From Clostridium sp. CAG:167 (lineage in GTDB: Bacteria > Bacillota > Clostridia > Lachnospirales > Lachnospiraceae): a DNA stretch of 26,780 nucleotides. Positions 24,826 through 26,780 of this stretch are shown one piece after another. The translations under genes were made by a program, and so were the position numbers. The stretch is taken from NCBI GenBank assembly GCA_000433735.1, contig HF998328.1, positions 1 through 26,780 of the forward strand. The letters run 5' to 3'. Positions within the stretch are counted from its first letter, which is position 1; every line of letters begins with the position of its first letter. The notes beneath the pieces are model-generated. The model saw only the letters and a program-made list of their open reading frames with translations. It did no database searches and was not told the DNA's origin.

Positions 24826-25647
24826 TTATGATACTACATGTACATCCATCTGCTTAAATGGTATCTCCAGTCCTTTTTCTTCAAAAAGTATCTGGATTTC
24901 TCTTACTGCCTTGCGGCGCACCACGCCCTTAATACCCGGATCGGAAAACAGACGCAGTCTCATATTGATCGATGAATCTGCCAGTTCATCCGTTCCCTGT
25001 TTGGAACATTCTTTGACCTCCGGGATTTTGCCTATCCTTTCAATCAAAGTATCCATGGTTTCTTCCATGACTGTTAATGGCACACCATATGCAAAAGATA
25101 CAAAAATATCCTGCCAGTCGGATATTTTCTGGATCTGTGTAATATTCCGGTTAGAAACCGTCACCAGATTTCCAGTATTAAGATCTTCTATTTTCGTGAT
25201 CTTGATGTCAAAATGAACCACCGTACCCACTACATCCTGGTACTGGATCACATCTCCGATGGAATAAAAATTGGACCACAAAATATTAAATCCCATAATA
25301 AAATCTTTCATAATATCCTGCAGTGCCAGACCTACCACAATACCAATCACTCCAAGGCCTGCTACCATGGAAGTCACATTGACTCCGTAGATCTGCAGTA
25401 CAATGACAATGACAAATAAAATGATCACATCCCGGATGGCTGCTGCCGTCAGCCGGATAATGGTCTGTTTTTTTCCTTCGTCTTCTTCGGTTTTATCCAG
25501 GCTCTTTTTTATATATTTGCGGATGATCTTCCACAATACAAAGGCCACAACAATTACAATGGCCACACTGATCAGTCTTACGGGCATCAAAAATTCCAAC
25601 ACCACTTCCAGATTTTTATCCAACATCTGCCTTATTGCCTCTGACAT
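24826..25647 (-). CDS. MscS family mechanosensitive ion channel
   Basis: A small-conductance mechanosensitive channel protein of 273 residues that opens under membrane tension to release solutes in hypo-osmotic shock. Three N-terminal hydrophobic helices are visible (about 18-40, 65-85 and 90-115). The third carries the Gly/Ala-rich pore helix (SMVAGLGVIGIVVGLALQDIMKDF), followed by the beta domain (GDVIQYQDVVGTV) and a C-terminal alpha/beta domain. The length matches E. coli MscS (286). The ATG at 25647 has AGGATG upstream and lies 15 bases after the hydrolase stop; the GTPase-nuclease gene follows after 23 bases. The three are likely cotranscribed, although their functions have no obvious link. 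Confidence 0.93.
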   Translation of the reverse strand: MSEAIRQMLDKNLEVVLEFLMPVRLISVAIVIVVAFVLWKIIRKYIKKSLDKTEEDEGKKQTIIRLTAAAIRDVIILFVIVIVLQIYGVNVTSMVAGLGVIGIVVGLALQDIMKDFIMGFNILWSNFYSIGDVIQYQDVVGTVVHFDIKITKIEDLNTGNLVTVSNRNITQIQKISDWQDIFVSFAYGVPLTVMEETMDTLIERIGKIPEVKECSKQGTDELADSSINMRLRLFSDPGIKGVVRRKAVREIQILFEEKGLEIPFKQMDVHVVS

Positions 25648-25662
25648 ACATCCTCATCCTTC

Positions 25663-26664
25663 CTATGGAATCAATAATTTTTTTGCAATTCTTCCAAATT
25701 CATCCCGCCAGTTTTCACCAATTCCGTTTAAGTTTTCAGCCTCTGAGATAACCGAAAACAGTTTATTCACAAACTCTTCCCTCTCTTCAGTTGTCATACC
25801 GCTGACCCAGTTATCAATCTTCTGATCAAGCAGTTCTGCCGTTTTATTCAGTCCGGGCAGCGGCACAAATTCCCCCTTTTCTACAACCCAGTTAAATGGA
25901 TTGTGCTGTAAAATCCCCACACCGTCACTTTTGATCACTTTGCTTATCTCCTGCTGACCAAGGAGCGTACCGATCACAGAAAATCCGGGAATCGTCTTCC
26001 GGATGCGTCCTGCCATCTCCTGATAATAACTGTAAGCAATGATCTGTTCATTCATGCCCGGACCATCATGGGAATAAATTCGTTCAATCTGTCCACGCAC
26101 GTTTTCCTCTGCATGAATCCCGGCGTATACAGCCAGATTTCCTCCTTTGGAGTGTCCTCCCAGCCACAGTTTTCCCTGCCACTGACCAGCTGTCTTTTCC
26201 ACATACTCTTTGGCAGTCTGCTGAGCCGGCACCGGTGTGATATAGGCCATATTAAAATCTTCTTTCCAGCCCACCAGCGTACTGTCAGTCCCTCGGAATG
26301 CCACATACTTTGTATCTTCATCCACTGTGATGGTAATGGCCGCAAACTGCTTTTCTGCAGCCACATCCGTCTCATTCACATAATGACACAGTGCCATATC
26401 GCGAAATCTGGGACTGGCAGCCATGGCCAACAACAACTGCTGGTTTTCTTTTCTGGATCCGTTATCTGGGAAAATAGTAGAAAAAAACTCTGCCTTGTAC
26501 AAATCTTTGACGGTTGTCTTTCCACACTCTTGTTCAAAGCCAGGAACAATTCCATCAAATAGTAAATAAGAAAACTGACACAATACCAGACTGTCCACCT
26601 CAGAGAAAGGCTTTTCATCTGCCTTTCTCATTTCTTCCTTTACATAATCAATTATATTCCCCAT
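25663..26664 (-). CDS. Mbeg1-like (DUF2974) alpha/beta hydrolase
   Basis: A cytosolic alpha/beta hydrolase of 333 residues, of the lipase-like Mbeg1/DUF2974 group. The nucleophile elbow is GHSKG (170-174, Ser172), followed by GNLAVYAG; upstream, VAFRGTDSTLVGWKEDF (121-137) is the usual lipase-3-like segment, with the oxyanion and acid region after it. The likely catalytic acid and His are further on, but I cannot assign them firmly. Family members are uncharacterised; an esterase or lipase activity is inferred from the fold. There is no signal peptide. The ATG at 26664 has AGGAG 4 bases upstream. It sits 15 bases after the stop of the PLP enzyme gene and 15 bases before MscS, in one transcript. 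Confidence 0.88.
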   Translation of the reverse strand: MGNIIDYVKEEMRKADEKPFSEVDSLVLCQFSYLLFDGIVPGFEQECGKTTVKDLYKAEFFSTIFPDNGSRKENQQLLLAMAASPRFRDMALCHYVNETDVAAEKQFAAITITVDEDTKYVAFRGTDSTLVGWKEDFNMAYITPVPAQQTAKEYVEKTAGQWQGKLWLGGHSKGGNLAVYAGIHAEENVRGQIERIYSHDGPGMNEQIIAYSYYQEMAGRIRKTIPGFSVIGTLLGQQEISKVIKSDGVGILQHNPFNWVVEKGEFVPLPGLNKTAELLDQKIDNWVSGMTTEEREEFVNKLFSVISEAENLNGIGENWRDEFGRIAKKLLIP

Positions 26665-26679
26665 ATTTCTCCTGTCTTT

Positions 26680-26780
26680 TTAGTCAAAATCCAACGCCTG
26701 AGCCAGATCTGCAATGAGGTCCTCTTTGTCCTCTAATCCGCAAGATATGCGAACCAATCCTGCTGGGATTCCTGCTGCTG
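26680..26780 (-). CDS. Cys/Met-metabolism PLP-dependent enzyme, C-terminal end only
   Basis: Only the last 33 codons lie in the window; the rest is beyond 26780. They read AAGIPAGLVRISCGLEDKED and then LIADLAQALDFD, the typical end of the cystathionine gamma-synthase/beta-lyase/O-acetylhomoserine sulfhydrylase fold (compare G-I-x-x-G-L-x-R-x-S-x-G-x-E-D-x-x-D-L-I-x-D-L). The enzyme would be a cytosolic pyridoxal-phosphate lyase or synthase of sulfur amino acid metabolism; which one cannot be told from this fragment. It is the first visible gene of the run with the hydrolase, MscS and GTPase-nuclease genes, 15 bases apart. Confidence 0.85.
   Translation of the reverse strand, partial: AAGIPAGLVRISCGLEDKEDLIADLAQALDFD

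Noticed and set aside
1..26780. CRISPR arrays, tRNA or rRNA genes, insertion sequences, prophage genes
   Set aside because: Looked for by eye on both strands: no spaced direct repeats, tRNA-like elements, transposase or phage motifs. Small or diverged RNAs in the short gaps cannot be excluded without a covariance search.

Overview
The window looks like chromosomal DNA of a low-to-mid GC Gram-positive clostridium, most likely a gut Lachnospiraceae. The reasons are strong AGGAGG ribosome sites, frequent ATG/GTG/TTG starts with tight overlaps, Lys/Tyr-rich BIG2 surface repeats, a DUF6472-type small protein, and firmicute-type glycogen phosphorylase and TagB/F-like proteins. Family-level placement is inference. 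I see no tRNA, rRNA, CRISPR array, riboswitch, insertion sequence or phage gene. The window is almost fully coding: the largest gaps are 15804-15985 (182 bases, a divergent regulatory region) and about 594-717.

Left end (1-1693, + strand): the 3' part of an unknown gene, then a stand-alone carbamate kinase with its own extended -10 promoter and a clear hairpin terminator that is shared with the converging gene.

Central run (15803 down to 1695, - strand): eleven genes with gaps of no more than about 25 bases, possibly one 14-kb transcript. In order of transcription they are an MMPL/RND exporter, a secreted xxxLxxG heptad-repeat protein, a TetR repressor, a CDP-glycerol glycerophosphotransferase-like protein, two ABC exporter half-transporters (a heterodimer with one degenerate ATP site), a GHL10 glycosidase-like protein with a BIG2 tail, a PAP2 phosphatase broken by an in-frame TAA, an unknown membrane-anchored protein, a four-cysteine DUF6472 protein and a MATE exporter. 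Two related TetR-type palindromes sit at the head of this run, one exactly on the -35 element. The theme is efflux plus cell-envelope work under one repressor.

Right part (26780 down to 16859, - strand): the end of a Cys/Met-metabolism PLP enzyme, a Mbeg1-like alpha/beta hydrolase, an MscS channel, an unusual Tet(M)-like GTPase fused to a YacP/Rae1-type NYN ribonuclease, then trxA (own strong promoter), trxB, a BIG2/carboxypeptidase-regulatory surface protein and glycogen phosphorylase. trxB carries a 13-bp tandem duplication that changes its C-terminus. A leaderless subtilisin-like protease (15986-16864, +) lies between the two minus-strand blocks, divergent from the MMPL operon and overlapping the end of glgP.

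The most interesting items are the GTPase-Rae1 fusion (a possible ribosome-targeted mRNA endonuclease carried by an elongation-factor-like arm), the trxB tandem duplication (possible phase switch or lesion), the nonsense codon in the PAP2 gene, and the dual-operator divergent control region.
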